Shown here piece by piece: positions 1 through 7,809 of a DNA stretch of 64,000 nucleotides. The stretch comes from Candidatus Obscuribacterales bacterium. GTDB taxonomy: Bacteria; Cyanobacteriota; Vampirovibrionia; Obscuribacterales; Obscuribacteraceae. The stretch lies in the NCBI GenBank assembly GCA_020634035.1, contig JACKCM010000004.1, positions 682,001 to 746,000 on the forward strand, given 5' to 3'. Under the pieces are notes generated by a model. It searched no databases. It was not told where the DNA came from and was given only the letters and a program-made list of their open reading frames with translations. A program made the position numbers and the translations under genes. Numbering within the stretch: position 1 is the stretch's first letter; each line of letters starts with the position of its first letter.

Positions 1-627
1 CGCCTGCTTGGCCGCTATATGAACGAATCTCTCTGGTGCCTTTCAGAAGGTCTTGCCACCATCGAAGAGATCGATAAAGCTGCAGCAGACTATGTCGTAC
101 CGATAGGACCCCTTGCGCTGCGCGATATGAACGGTGCCGATATCGGTCTTGCCGTTTGTCGTTTCAATCATCAAGAATACGGTCCTCGTTATGCTGTTCC
201 TGATATTCTCGAAAGTATGGTCGAGCGCAATCTTTTGGGTCGCAAGACCGGCAAGGGCTTTTATCTCTATGATCCGGACACGCGCAAGAAAACCGGACCC
301 AATCCCGAGATAGATGAATTTATCAAAGGGAAAAAGAAAAAATCCAAAGTGAAAAAAATGGACTTCAAAGTAGAGCAGCTTTTCTTGCCGATGATCAATG
401 AAGCCTTTCTTGCTCTGCAAGAGAGAGTCTGTAATCCTCAGGATCTAGACCCTGCTCTGATGGCAGGTTTAGGGATGCGTCGGGGGCCGCTGCGGCTTGC
501 CCATGATATAGGTTTGCCTGAATGTCTTTCGATGATCGAACAGAACTTCGAACTCTATGGAGAGCGTTATCGACCGGCGCCTCTATTGAAGCGTTTTGTC
601 CATGCTCGCAAAGACCTTTTGATTTAG
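1..627 (+). CDS. 3-hydroxyacyl-CoA dehydrogenase, C-terminal part (5' end outside window)
   Basis: The open frame runs in from the left edge, so the N-terminal part (presumably the NAD-binding Rossmann domain, possibly also an enoyl-CoA hydratase domain as in FadB/FadJ) is missing; 208 residues remain. The first visible residues RLLGRYMNES and the following EGLATIEEIDKA fit the start of the 3-hydroxyacyl-CoA dehydrogenase C-terminal domain. The motif GRKTGKGFYLYD at about residues 80-91 is the usual end of the first C-terminal repeat, and a second repeat follows (LFLPMINEAFLAL onward). The family oxidises L-3-hydroxyacyl-CoA to 3-ketoacyl-CoA with NAD in fatty-acid beta-oxidation. The ATG at 19 is internal, not the start. 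A lysine-rich linker (KGKKKKSKVKK) joins the two repeats. The gene ends with a 4-base tail-to-tail overlap with the transporter on the other strand. Confidence 0.88.
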   Translation, partial: RLLGRYMNESLWCLSEGLATIEEIDKAAADYVVPIGPLALRDMNGADIGLAVCRFNHQEYGPRYAVPDILESMVERNLLGRKTGKGFYLYDPDTRKKTGPNPEIDEFIKGKKKKSKVKKMDFKVEQLFLPMINEAFLALQERVCNPQDLDPALMAGLGMRRGPLRLAHDIGLPECLSMIEQNFELYGERYRPAPLLKRFVHARKDLLI

Positions 628-1541
628 GACCGAGCCCGTTTCAGATAGGCCACAGCCTTGACCAGCTTCTCCCGGGGAAGCTGAGAGAGTAGCAGACCGG
701 AGAGCGCCACCAGCGCACCCAGGGTTTCGTGGGGATAGACTTTTGCACCCAGAAAGATGACGCTAAAAGTTCCTGCCACAAGAGGACAGAGCAAAACCCA
801 TAAGGACGAAGCACCGGCGCCCAGGTGTTTGATTGCCCAGTGCCACAGGGGATGACCGACCAGTATAGGTAGGATGGCAGACCCCAGGATAAGGCTCCAG
901 TCGGCGATGGTGACAGCCGACCAGGATTGAGCCAGGAGACTGCCCAGGCAGAACGGAGTGATCATCAGAGCGCTCAGGGTCATGATCCAGAAGAGAAGCA
1001 AAATCGGATGATAGTGACGGACCAGTCTGCCGACCATGACCGTGTGGATGCTCGCCATTACAGCTGCAGCCAGGGCCATGCCTTCACCGCCCTGGGTGGT
1101 CAGGGTGCCGGTGAAGCAGCCCTGAAAAATCAAGAGACCGGTGATACAGATGAATGCTCCCAGCCAGCGAGCCCCGGTGACGGTCTCGTAGCGCATCACC
1201 GCACAGATGGCCAGGGTGGCAATCGGGCTGGTGGCACCTATCAAAGATGAAGCAAAGGCGCTGGTGTGGTCGAGGGCGATATAGCCGAGCAATTGTGGAA
1301 TGCCGAAGCCCAACAGGCTGGCTGCCAGAAGCTGTTTGAGGGTGCCTTCTTTTAATTCGATTTTGTGGCCGGTGAAACGGGCCAGCAGATAGACCAGGGG
1401 GAGAAGAGTGAGAAAACGAGTCCCTAAGTAAGCCACCGGTGAAATATGCTGATAGAGCGCTTTGACCGCCACAGTATTGAGACCCCAGATCAGGACGACC
1501 AGGGCTAGCGATATCGGGACTAGAACAGAGTGGCTTCGCAT
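624..1541 (-). CDS. EamA/DMT-family transporter
   Basis: A 305-residue, strongly hydrophobic protein with about ten predicted membrane segments arranged as two EamA repeats of five, the usual length and layout of drug/metabolite transporter (DMT) superfamily exporters. The N-terminal repeat begins with a GLNTVAVKAL-type segment and a TRFLTLLPLVYL segment as in other EamA proteins; the second repeat starts near residue 150. Family members export amino acids, purines or other metabolites across the inner membrane; the substrate cannot be told from sequence. The ATG at 1541 is the first in frame; no clear SD sequence is visible. The gene converges on and overlaps the dehydrogenase by four bases and shows no operon partner. 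Confidence 0.85.
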   Translation of the reverse strand: MRSHSVLVPISLALVVLIWGLNTVAVKALYQHISPVAYLGTRFLTLLPLVYLLARFTGHKIELKEGTLKQLLAASLLGFGIPQLLGYIALDHTSAFASSLIGATSPIATLAICAVMRYETVTGARWLGAFICITGLLIFQGCFTGTLTTQGGEGMALAAAVMASIHTVMVGRLVRHYHPILLLFWIMTLSALMITPFCLGSLLAQSWSAVTIADWSLILGSAILPILVGHPLWHWAIKHLGAGASSLWVLLCPLVAGTFSVIFLGAKVYPHETLGALVALSGLLLSQLPREKLVKAVAYLKRARS

Positions 1542-1635
1542 GAGGATAAGATACCACCGGTTGGGGTCTCAGCTCATACGAAGCCGGAAAAATTCAAGTT
1601 ATATTTCGGCTGGCTCTTTTGAGTCCGATCTCAGA

Positions 1636-2952
1636 TCAAGGACCGCCCAGGGGAGGAAGAGATGAGGTCGGACCATAGGCCGGCACCAGGCTGGTGATGT
1701 CTACTATGGTAGAGCCTCGGTTCTCTGCCGGGGAGCCAGCGTTTACCGCGTAGCTCTGTTCGGTCCAGGTGCGTGGCCGGATTGTTGTAGCTGTTATCGG
1801 CGCTGACAGCTGGGTGTCGTTGACGAACTGCGGGTCGACCAGCTCCGGGGCGAGCGCCTGGGTGTTGCCGGTCACCCTGAACTGGATGTTGCCGCCACCG
1901 TTCACGTTCTGTCCTGCTGCCACATGGATAGAGCCGCCATAGACTATCGAATTACGCACCCTGACCGAGCCGTTGCCATTGGTCGAAATCTGGTAGAGCT
2001 TATAAGGATAGCGCGAGAACCCTGAGAAGTTCGGTTCATAAAAAGTACAGCGGTTGATTCTGGCCACGGCGCCTGGGTCAGAAGAAGCCGGCTCGAACTT
2101 GAGATTGGAGAGAGCCGAGCCCAGGAAAACACAGTTGGATACGCTCAGACGACCCTGGACGAAGTCGATGCCGTCATTGAAATAAGGACCGAAAACACAG
2201 TGGCTCACATAGGTGGTGGTGTTCTTGTTGCTGCTACTGCGGCTGCCGTAGATACCGGTGCCGAAGTGACCCCACCAGCCGTAGCCGTTATTGCCGAAAG
2301 TGCAGTTGTGAAACTGGGTTAGATTCGCTCCGGTTTCGGTCGGCCTCTCGACGGCATTGACCCAGGTGTCTCTGATGTCACAGTTTAAGACCCGGTTGCC
2401 ATAGCCACCGTATAAGATACCGGCTACCTGTCCCTGGGCGTAGGGCATATAGCCTGTGGTTCTGGTTAATTCGACATTTCTCAAAGAGTTGAAATTTGTC
2501 TGCATTTTGACGATTTGCGAGCCAAAATAGGCTATTTTGATACCAGAGCGCCGGGCTCCCATCACATGAATATTGGACCCGGAGAATGTCAGACCGGTGG
2601 CGGCAGGAGGATTGATACCCGATCCTGAGATTGTCACCTGACCGCTGTGACCTCTACGTCTGCTCTGTCTGATCACTATGTTGCTGACCGGGACATCGAC
2701 AGCGCCCTGATAGGTGATACCACTTGCGCCACCGTCTATATCTATAATGTCGCCGGTGTTTACGCTCTTCCAGTTTATGGTGGATGGTGATTTGAAGGCG
2801 GTTTTCCATGTTTTGCCGTCGCTGCCGTCACCATCGGGAGAGACAAAGAGCTGTCGGGCGTGGGCCCCGGCGTTCTGGGTAAAAGCGAGCAGCAGAGCCA
2901 ATAAAAGTCCTCCCGCCAGTTTTGACTTGAGGTCGTTTTGTATGGTTCTCAT
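1636..2952 (-). CDS. secreted right-handed beta-helix (pectate-lyase-like) protein
   Basis: The 438-residue product has a signal peptide (basic start, then LAGGLLLALLLAF and a cleavage region near NAGAHA, residues 24-33). The mature protein opens with FVSPDGDGSDGKTWKTAF, the entry signature of DUF1565/right-handed parallel beta-helix proteins, followed by many short strands rich in N, G, S and V typical of beta-helix coils. Such proteins are polysaccharide lyases, hydrolases or adhesins; no catalytic residues can be assigned, so substrate and activity are unknown. The start has a strong SD (AGAGGAG, 8 nt spacing). The promoter region is unusual: six 11-bp direct repeats lie just upstream (see 2980-3060), matching two repeats before the TadG-like gene, so this gene is probably co-regulated with the pseudopilin pair. 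Confidence 0.75.
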   Translation of the reverse strand: MRTIQNDLKSKLAGGLLLALLLAFTQNAGAHARQLFVSPDGDGSDGKTWKTAFKSPSTINWKSVNTGDIIDIDGGASGITYQGAVDVPVSNIVIRQSRRRGHSGQVTISGSGINPPAATGLTFSGSNIHVMGARRSGIKIAYFGSQIVKMQTNFNSLRNVELTRTTGYMPYAQGQVAGILYGGYGNRVLNCDIRDTWVNAVERPTETGANLTQFHNCTFGNNGYGWWGHFGTGIYGSRSSSNKNTTTYVSHCVFGPYFNDGIDFVQGRLSVSNCVFLGSALSNLKFEPASSDPGAVARINRCTFYEPNFSGFSRYPYKLYQISTNGNGSVRVRNSIVYGGSIHVAAGQNVNGGGNIQFRVTGNTQALAPELVDPQFVNDTQLSAPITATTIRPRTWTEQSYAVNAGSPAENRGSTIVDITSLVPAYGPTSSLPPLGGP

Positions 2953-2979
2953 TCACAGTTCTCCTCTTGCAGTCCCCTG

Positions 2980-3060
2980 ACTATAAGGATTTATCGTGAA
3001 TTGATCGTGATGCTAAAGTGAAATCAACGTGATGCTTTCGTGAACTGTGCGTGAAGTGTT
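2980..3060 (-). promoter_or_regulatory. PHO-box-like array of six 11-bp direct repeats plus -10 box
   Basis: GTGA occurs at 2996, 3007, 3018, 3029, 3040 and 3051, exactly 11 bp apart. Read on the minus strand these are units of the form (A/T)TCACG plus spacer. The promoter-proximal unit ends 9 nt before TATAGT (2985-2980), and there is no good -35, as expected for activator-dependent promoters of PhoB/OmpR-family regulators. The array begins inside the last codons of the TadE-like gene and drives the beta-helix gene starting at 2952. The 7+4 unit layout resembles PhoP direct repeats of Streptomyces; the assignment to a phosphate regulator is inference. Confidence 0.6.
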
Positions 3061-3602
3061 TCTTCTGTGTTCAACAAAAATTCCGGATGTTCTATTTCGC
3101 GATATATTGTTCTCGTTATTTTCGAAGGTCCTGCGATGATGGGCACGGAGCCTATGCCCGGGACGGCACTCAAATTAAAGAAAGGTCTTGCAACAAAGTC
3201 GGTGGTGATTCGATAGCGAATTAGATTATCCGTGCGATTTAGATGGAGGGTTTTGGTATTGTCGATATCGTACAGATGTTCTTTTTCAGGACTTTCTACC
3301 GCTAACTCTACAGACACCGGACGAGATGCTGCTTTCAGTTTGAATATAGCTAAGGTCTCTCCGTTCTCCAATCTGCGATTCATGTTCTGCACCATCTCAG
3401 ATAGAGCCTTTTTATCGCTCGCTTTTGAAATTTTGTCGGCGCAACTGCCCGTGATGTCTTCGGCCAGATAGCAGCCTGCTAGATAAGCTGCGATGTTGAC
3501 TGAGGGAATGAATGCTATGAAGAAGAAAGCAGCTAAACAAGCACCAAATTCGGAGACGGCTGAACCATTATTGTTGCGCAAATTTCTAATGCTTCTCTTC
3601 AT
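3024..3602 (-). CDS. TadE-like pseudopilin
   Basis: This 192-residue protein starts with a short basic segment, then NNGSAVSEFGACLAAFF and a hydrophobic stretch (about residues 14-45). That is a class III prepilin-type signal: a glycine cleavage site followed by glutamate at +5, as in TadE/TadF minor pseudopilins processed by a TadV-type peptidase. The rest is a soluble domain without recognised motifs. Its ATG overlaps the stop codon of the TadG-like gene (ATGA), so the two are translationally coupled and probably form one assembly. No TadA ATPase, TadB/C or RcpA gene is visible, so the rest of the machine must lie elsewhere. The gene's last codons carry part of a regulatory repeat array for the next gene. 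Confidence 0.65.
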   Translation of the reverse strand: MKRSIRNLRNNNGSAVSEFGACLAAFFFIAFIPSVNIAAYLAGCYLAEDITGSCADKISKASDKKALSEMVQNMNRRLENGETLAIFKLKAASRPVSVELAVESPEKEHLYDIDNTKTLHLNRTDNLIRYRITTDFVARPFFNLSAVPGIGSVPIIAGPSKITRTIYREIEHPEFLLNTEETLHAQFTKASR

Positions 3603-5149
3603 GACGAGATCTCTATTTCTACAGCTAATCTGGATTGATCGTAGCGGCTGCCGGCTCGACTGCCGAAGCGATTGTTTTTGTCTACCGAAGCTTCTCTGCT
3701 CGAGAGCGTGTGAAGCTCATCTATATAGTCTATCGAAGGCATAGCCTGTCCGGCATGCTTGCCTCCATGGATGGTGCCCAGTCTTCTTACTTGATTGCGC
3801 AGTTTAAAAGTCCAGTTCATGCCGCTGTCGCTGAAGGCACCGAAAGAGATGGCGTAGAGCTGGTTCTCCTGGGTGCTCTGTCTTCGAAAGGGTACCTTCG
3901 AAGGTGCCAGAACTTTTACGGCTCCGTCTTCGGAGAAGCCATATAAAAGGACAAAGAGTCCACCTCTGGTCTCTTTTCGATCAACCAACTTTCGGTCTAT
4001 GTCGGCTATGACCTCATCCGGGGCAAAGTGCATGCGCGCCTGGCGCAGCCAGTCGAAATATGCCCTGGTGGAAGCATAACGCAGGGTGCTTTCCGCCTGC
4101 TCTTTGTCTGCTTCGAGCTTGGCTTCGGGATCCACCGGATAGTCCCCGCCGGTGGCTGTATTCAAGCCGATTTTATTGAGGAGCAATCGTTCTGTGAAGA
4201 GATCTCTTAAACGGTTGAAAGAGGCTGGTTTCCCCCGGGGAAAGCTCAGACAGAACAAAGCCGGTTTGGTGCGATCCACCTGGTAGAAAGGCTGGGCGCA
4301 GGCTCGTGCTTCTTGAATCTCTTCTTTGCCAGTCTCTTTGAGACGCGCCTTCAAGCGCAATATCGAGCAAATTCGCTCACCGTCGCCGTGACAAAATAGA
4401 TTCTCGTCCACCAGGCTGGCTTGCTCTCCAAGACCGGCAAAATAAAAGGATTCTCCTGCCAGAGGAAGATTTACAAAAGCCGGATAATAGAGGTTGTTCT
4501 CATAGTTTTTATCTATCTCGGCAAGCGACTTGTCGGCTGGCATGGGGCTATTTGTGGTGCTTGGTCGGCTCAGATAGCCGAGATCCGCTGAGAGATCTTC
4601 GATGGACAGGCTGTTATCGAGATTTTTTTTCAGTATTGCCGCAGCGCTCTTTAAGGGAGATATTTTATTGCCGTCCATATCCTCTCCACTTTCTAGTGGA
4701 GAAGAGAGGATGTTGCGTAGATGATCCTCGAGATCCCTGGCTGTCTTTCTTGCTGCTTCGAGGTCCGCCCGGGCACAGCCCAGGGCTTCGTCTGTACCTA
4801 TCGCCTTTGCGACCATCAGTTCGTGCCGGGCTGTGCCTATGAGAGTGTTGATTCCTGAAACCGGCAGCGGCTCGGCATCTCCTGCCAGGGTGGCGGCTCC
4901 CACCGGGGCATGGTCGGTGAGGGCGACATAACCCCAGTAGGGATCATTGATCACCAGCCGCGACAGGTCGTTGGCGGCGGCAAGGGAGGCCGCCTCCAGG
5001 GCATTTTTAGTTCTGAATGCTTTTATCGAGATCAAACATAATTGAGCACCCTGATGAAAGATCATGATCAGAAATCCGATCAGAAAAATATATAGAAGGT
5101 ATAGACTGCCTCCCTTTTTTCTTTTCGATTTAATTTTCTCTTTTCTCAT
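3599..5149 (-). CDS. TadG-like membrane-anchored pseudopilin-associated protein
   Basis: 516 residues from the ATG at 5149 (AGGG SD, 5 nt spacing); the frame is open further upstream but that part is not protein-like. A basic N-terminus (KSKRKKGGSLYLLY) leads into one membrane helix (about residues 15-40), the layout of TadG-like proteins. Then come an EAASLAAANDLSRL helix, as in other Tad-associated proteins, and a conserved block GYVALTDHAPVG...PVSGINTLIGTAR. The C-terminal region has GTIHGGKHAG. The protein is a full-length paralogue of the gene at 60123-61814, which shares these blocks and an FVNLPLAGESFYF-like block. No von Willebrand domain is seen. It is the first gene of an operon with the TadE-like gene, behind a promoter with two 11-bp TTCACG repeats. 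Function: probably surface or pilus assembly, inferred. Confidence 0.65.
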   Translation of the reverse strand: MRKEKIKSKRKKGGSLYLLYIFLIGFLIMIFHQGAQLCLISIKAFRTKNALEAASLAAANDLSRLVINDPYWGYVALTDHAPVGAATLAGDAEPLPVSGINTLIGTARHELMVAKAIGTDEALGCARADLEAARKTARDLEDHLRNILSSPLESGEDMDGNKISPLKSAAAILKKNLDNSLSIEDLSADLGYLSRPSTTNSPMPADKSLAEIDKNYENNLYYPAFVNLPLAGESFYFAGLGEQASLVDENLFCHGDGERICSILRLKARLKETGKEEIQEARACAQPFYQVDRTKPALFCLSFPRGKPASFNRLRDLFTERLLLNKIGLNTATGGDYPVDPEAKLEADKEQAESTLRYASTRAYFDWLRQARMHFAPDEVIADIDRKLVDRKETRGGLFVLLYGFSEDGAVKVLAPSKVPFRRQSTQENQLYAISFGAFSDSGMNWTFKLRNQVRRLGTIHGGKHAGQAMPSIDYIDELHTLSSREASVDKNNRFGSRAGSRYDQSRLAVEIEISS

Positions 5150-5177
5150 CGACGCCCTGCATTGTACGGCTGGCAGC

Positions 5178-5214
5178 AGTATAGGGGGCGACCGTGAAGT
5201 GAGCGTGAAAATGT
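5178..5214 (-). promoter_or_regulatory. promoter with two 11-bp TTCACG repeats before the TadG-like gene
   Basis: CGTGA occurs at 5193 and 5204, 11 bp apart (TTCACG on the minus strand). Nine nucleotides downstream of the proximal unit is TATACT (5183-5178), giving a leader of about 22 nt to the ATG at 5149. Spacing, unit sequence and leader length match the six-repeat promoter at 2980-3060 almost exactly, which supports a shared activator. Confidence 0.55.
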
Positions 5215-5321
5215 CAAGAGTTAATCTTGGCCCAGGGCACTTTCGGAACAAAGGTCAGGCAGCCTCGTCACTAAAGTCTGTGTGAAGCGCTGACAAAATG
5301 TTTTGCGCAGGGGGAGAACAA

Positions 5322-6614
5322 ATGAAAGTCGGAAATACCATCGCAAGAACCGTTATAGCACTGGCCCAGGCTAGTCTTCTTCTAGGTCTGTCGCCCGCAG
5401 TCGCCCTTGCCCAGGACTCGTTCAGCCAGAGCGATCTGACAAGAATAGAAAAAGCCGAAAATACGATCTTCGGTCAAGGCGACCGCTCTGACCTCACCGG
5501 TGAAGCTCGGCTGAGAGTGCTCGAGACCAATCTTTTCGGAGACTACAAGAAAAGCGGCAGTATCTCTTCCAGGCTCAAAGCTGTGGACGAGATGATCAGC
5601 AAAACCCCTTCTCAAGAAGGGCTCTTGCTTCCTCCCATCGCCCCTACCTACGACAATGGCCATACCAACATAACCGAAGCGCCCGAGATTGCGCCAATGC
5701 CGGAAGTGACCGAGAGCGCTGCAGATCCTGGTTCTCGTCTTTTGAAACAGGCTATGGACCGCTATGCTGCCGGTGATATGGTTTCTGCCAAGAGACTGTT
5801 TCAAGAGGTGACCAGAGTAGACTCCAATTCGGAAGACGCCTACTTCAACCTCGGAGTTATCGCCGAATCGGAAGGCAACAAGAAAGAAGCCCTGGACTAT
5901 TACCGCAGAGCTTTTCAAATCAATCCTTCCGATGCCGAGTTGAGACAGACTGTCGACACTCTCTCTCGCCAGATTGGCGACGAGGACAGAGAAGCCAGAC
6001 AGATTGCTCTCGCCAAACAGGAAGAAGCCAGAAAACTGAAAGAGAAACAAGATCTCGACACGATGCGAAAAACTGTAGCCGATGCTTCGAATGACTACAA
6101 AGCCGGTCGTTATGACCAGGCTGTTCGGAAGCTGGAGGCAGTTGCCGCCAAAGCCCCCTCCGAGCCGGACATTCAGTATGCTCTCGGTCAGGCCCAGAGA
6201 GCCAAAGGTGATTTCCGTAGTGCCAAGGTGTCTTTTGATCGGGCTTATGCTCTCAACCCTTCCAGCACAGTCTATCGTGGAGCCGTCGAAGAGGTGAACA
6301 ACCAGATCGCAAGCTCCGGTCAGACATCCGCTCCGGCAGTTGCCGACAGCACTCCGGCTGGTCAGATCACTCCGTTCACGCCCACCGCCAGCAATCCCAA
6401 CCTGGGTAGAGAGTCCTATTCTTCTTACAGCCAGAACTCGGGAGTTGCCAGCCTCTTTGCCGGAAGCCGCGTGAAAAGAGCCCTCATGGGCTCGGCCGCC
6501 GGAGCCGCCACCGGTGCCCTGGTCAGTGCCACCACCAAGAGATCCAGTGTCAAGTCCGGTGCGATTCAAGGCGCCTTGATGGGCGGATTGCTCGGATATC
6601 TATCAGGACAATAG
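5322..6614 (+). CDS. exported TPR protein with C-terminal glycine zipper
   Basis: 430 residues from the ATG at 5322, chosen over 5298 because of a strong SD (GGGGGAG, 6 nt spacing) and because the signal peptide then sits correctly (MKVGNTIARTV, hydrophobic core, cleavage near AVALAQ). After a proline-rich linker the mature protein has TPR units at about residues 115-200 (RLFQEVTRVDSNSEDAYFNL) and 240-320 (DFRSAKVSFDRAYALNPSST), separated by a charged coiled-coil-like stretch (about 210-245). The last 45 residues are a glycine-zipper-like segment (SAAGAATGALV and ALMGGLLGYLSGQ), as in outer-membrane or surface-associated proteins. TPRs mediate protein contacts; the partner may be the TonB-like protein encoded 16 bp downstream. 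Confidence 0.75.
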   Translation: MKVGNTIARTVIALAQASLLLGLSPAVALAQDSFSQSDLTRIEKAENTIFGQGDRSDLTGEARLRVLETNLFGDYKKSGSISSRLKAVDEMISKTPSQEGLLLPPIAPTYDNGHTNITEAPEIAPMPEVTESAADPGSRLLKQAMDRYAAGDMVSAKRLFQEVTRVDSNSEDAYFNLGVIAESEGNKKEALDYYRRAFQINPSDAELRQTVDTLSRQIGDEDREARQIALAKQEEARKLKEKQDLDTMRKTVADASNDYKAGRYDQAVRKLEAVAAKAPSEPDIQYALGQAQRAKGDFRSAKVSFDRAYALNPSSTVYRGAVEEVNNQIASSGQTSAPAVADSTPAGQITPFTPTASNPNLGRESYSSYSQNSGVASLFAGSRVKRALMGSAAGAATGALVSATTKRSSVKSGAIQGALMGGLLGYLSGQ

Positions 6615-6630
6615 AAAGGAGTCCAGTACA

Positions 6631-7380
6631 ATGAACGTCGAAGATGCCATCAAAAAAATCCTGCCGGTTGCACTGGTAATGGCAAGCTCGGCTGCTCTCT
6701 CTCCTTTTGCAGCTCAGCCGGTATCTGCCGAAGTGCTGCAGGGTAACATCTCTAGGAACGAGGCTATGACAAGACTTGCCAGACCGAGTGGTCTGGGCGG
6801 AAACATCAGCAGCCTGAACACCACCAGCAAAATGCCTCCCCTGGCTCCGCCCATCCAGGCTCAGTCGAGCCATCTGACGGCCATGGGGTCGAAGTTCGAC
6901 ATCTCTACTTTCAAGAACTCTTTCGACGCCTCCGCCAGTAAATCCAGTCCTTTTAATGGTCTTTCCGGGGCGGCCAAGTCTGATGACTATGCCAGCAAAA
7001 ATAAATTCGATCTGGGTGCAGACCGAAACAGTCGCGAGTTGACTCTTGCCTGGGAGCGTTGGCACAAACAGCTCTCCAAGGCAATCTATGATAGCTGGAG
7101 CAGTCAGGCCGATGAGCCGGGCAAGTCGACCTTGAAAGTGATTGTTCGTCGAGATCGGACCATCCAGGTAATACTTGTGAACACTGATGCCAGCTCTCGC
7201 TTCAACCGGCAACTCAGGGATGTGATCATGTCTCTGCAGGGCAATCCGGGACTCTCTTTCCCCACGAAGTCCCAGCGTTCTCAGGTAAGCTTCGAAGCGG
7301 ATTATATAGCCGCCCGCAACGTCACCCCCGGCTATAGCTGGGTCAAAGACGACTATGAGACCGTGCGCGATAACTATTAA
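6631..7380 (+). CDS. exported protein with TonB C-terminal-like domain
   Basis: 249 residues, start fixed by AAAGGAG 9 nt before the ATG. A signal peptide or N-terminal anchor (IKKILPVALVMASSAALSPF, cleavage near VSAE) is followed by a low-complexity Ser/Pro region. The C-terminal half (WERWHKQLSKAIYDSW, then STLKVIVRRDRTIQVILV and FNRQLRDVIMSL) matches the general pattern of TonB/TolA C-terminal domains: an amphipathic helix, two strands carrying a variable side chain, then a helix. In TonB and TolA this domain transmits energy or contacts outer-membrane partners. Here it is coupled to a signal peptide rather than an obvious proline-rich TonB anchor, so the role is unclear. It forms an operon with the TPR gene upstream. 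Confidence 0.6.
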   Translation: MNVEDAIKKILPVALVMASSAALSPFAAQPVSAEVLQGNISRNEAMTRLARPSGLGGNISSLNTTSKMPPLAPPIQAQSSHLTAMGSKFDISTFKNSFDASASKSSPFNGLSGAAKSDDYASKNKFDLGADRNSRELTLAWERWHKQLSKAIYDSWSSQADEPGKSTLKVIVRRDRTIQVILVNTDASSRFNRQLRDVIMSLQGNPGLSFPTKSQRSQVSFEADYIAARNVTPGYSWVKDDYETVRDNY

Positions 7381-7386
7381 ACAGCG

Positions 7387-7704
7387 CTAGAGACCCATAT
7401 CTTTGCTCGACTTGGGATTCTTCTCGATGATTGTTGTGAGGGCGTCAATCTTGTCGTTCATCTGACGAATCGCCTGCCAGAGAAAAGCCATGCCGCACCA
7501 GGTGACCAGTAATCCGGCGGCGGCCGCACAACCGGCTGAGACGAAGTTCTGGGCGTAGGCTGCTGCCACGCAGACCAGTGAGAAGATGATATTCATGGCA
7601 CCGAAGACATTGAGCCAGGTTAGATTAATTGGTCTGACCGGCTTCTCCCGGGCGATTTTTATGTAGCCTGTTTTTGAAAGGTCTGTATCTTTGTCAAAAG
7701 CCAT
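7387..7704 (-). CDS. small membrane protein, unknown
   Basis: 105 residues from the ATG at 7704 (a TTG 33 bases upstream is also possible). Two hydrophobic segments (about residues 28-48, LNVFGAMNIIFSLVCVAAAY, and 53-75, SAGCAAAAGLLVTWCGMAF) suggest two membrane helices, followed by a short charged tail (MNDKIDALTTIIEKN) likely in the cytoplasm. I do not recognise the family. It converges on the TonB-like gene with only six bases between them, and stands alone on its strand behind a strong hairpin (7749-7787). Confidence 0.55.
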   Translation of the reverse strand: MAFDKDTDLSKTGYIKIAREKPVRPINLTWLNVFGAMNIIFSLVCVAAAYAQNFVSAGCAAAAGLLVTWCGMAFLWQAIRQMNDKIDALTTIIEKNPKSSKDMGL

Positions 7705-7748
7705 AGTAAAGGACCTGTATAGTTGAGCTATCTTCAATGATTATTCCC

Positions 7749-7787
7749 ACTAAAGAGGATGCTGGCAAGCATCCTCTTAGTGTTTTA
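7749..7787 (+). terminator. strong hairpin, terminator-like
   Basis: Nearly perfect inverted repeat: AGAGGATGCT (7754-7763), loop GGCA, AGCATCCTCT (7768-7777), with further pairing of the flanking ACTA/TAGT. On the plus strand it is followed by GTTTT, so it can stop read-through from the 5.3-7.4 kb operon; it also lies just after the end of the 7810-8937 gene on the minus strand, where the T-run is absent. Confidence 0.5.
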
Positions 7788-7809
7788 TCAGCGTGGGCAG
7801 ACAGGAAAA

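Noticed and set aside
2980..3060. Possible CRISPR or satellite array
   Set aside because: The repeat period is only 11 bp with a 5-base core, far too short for CRISPR; promoter geometry explains it better.
5382..6569. 395-codon open frame antisense to the TPR gene
   Set aside because: The plus-strand frame has a strong SD, signal peptide and TPRs. The antisense frame has a Gly/Ser-rich, unstructured-looking product and no SD; it is a by-product of the coding bias opposite.
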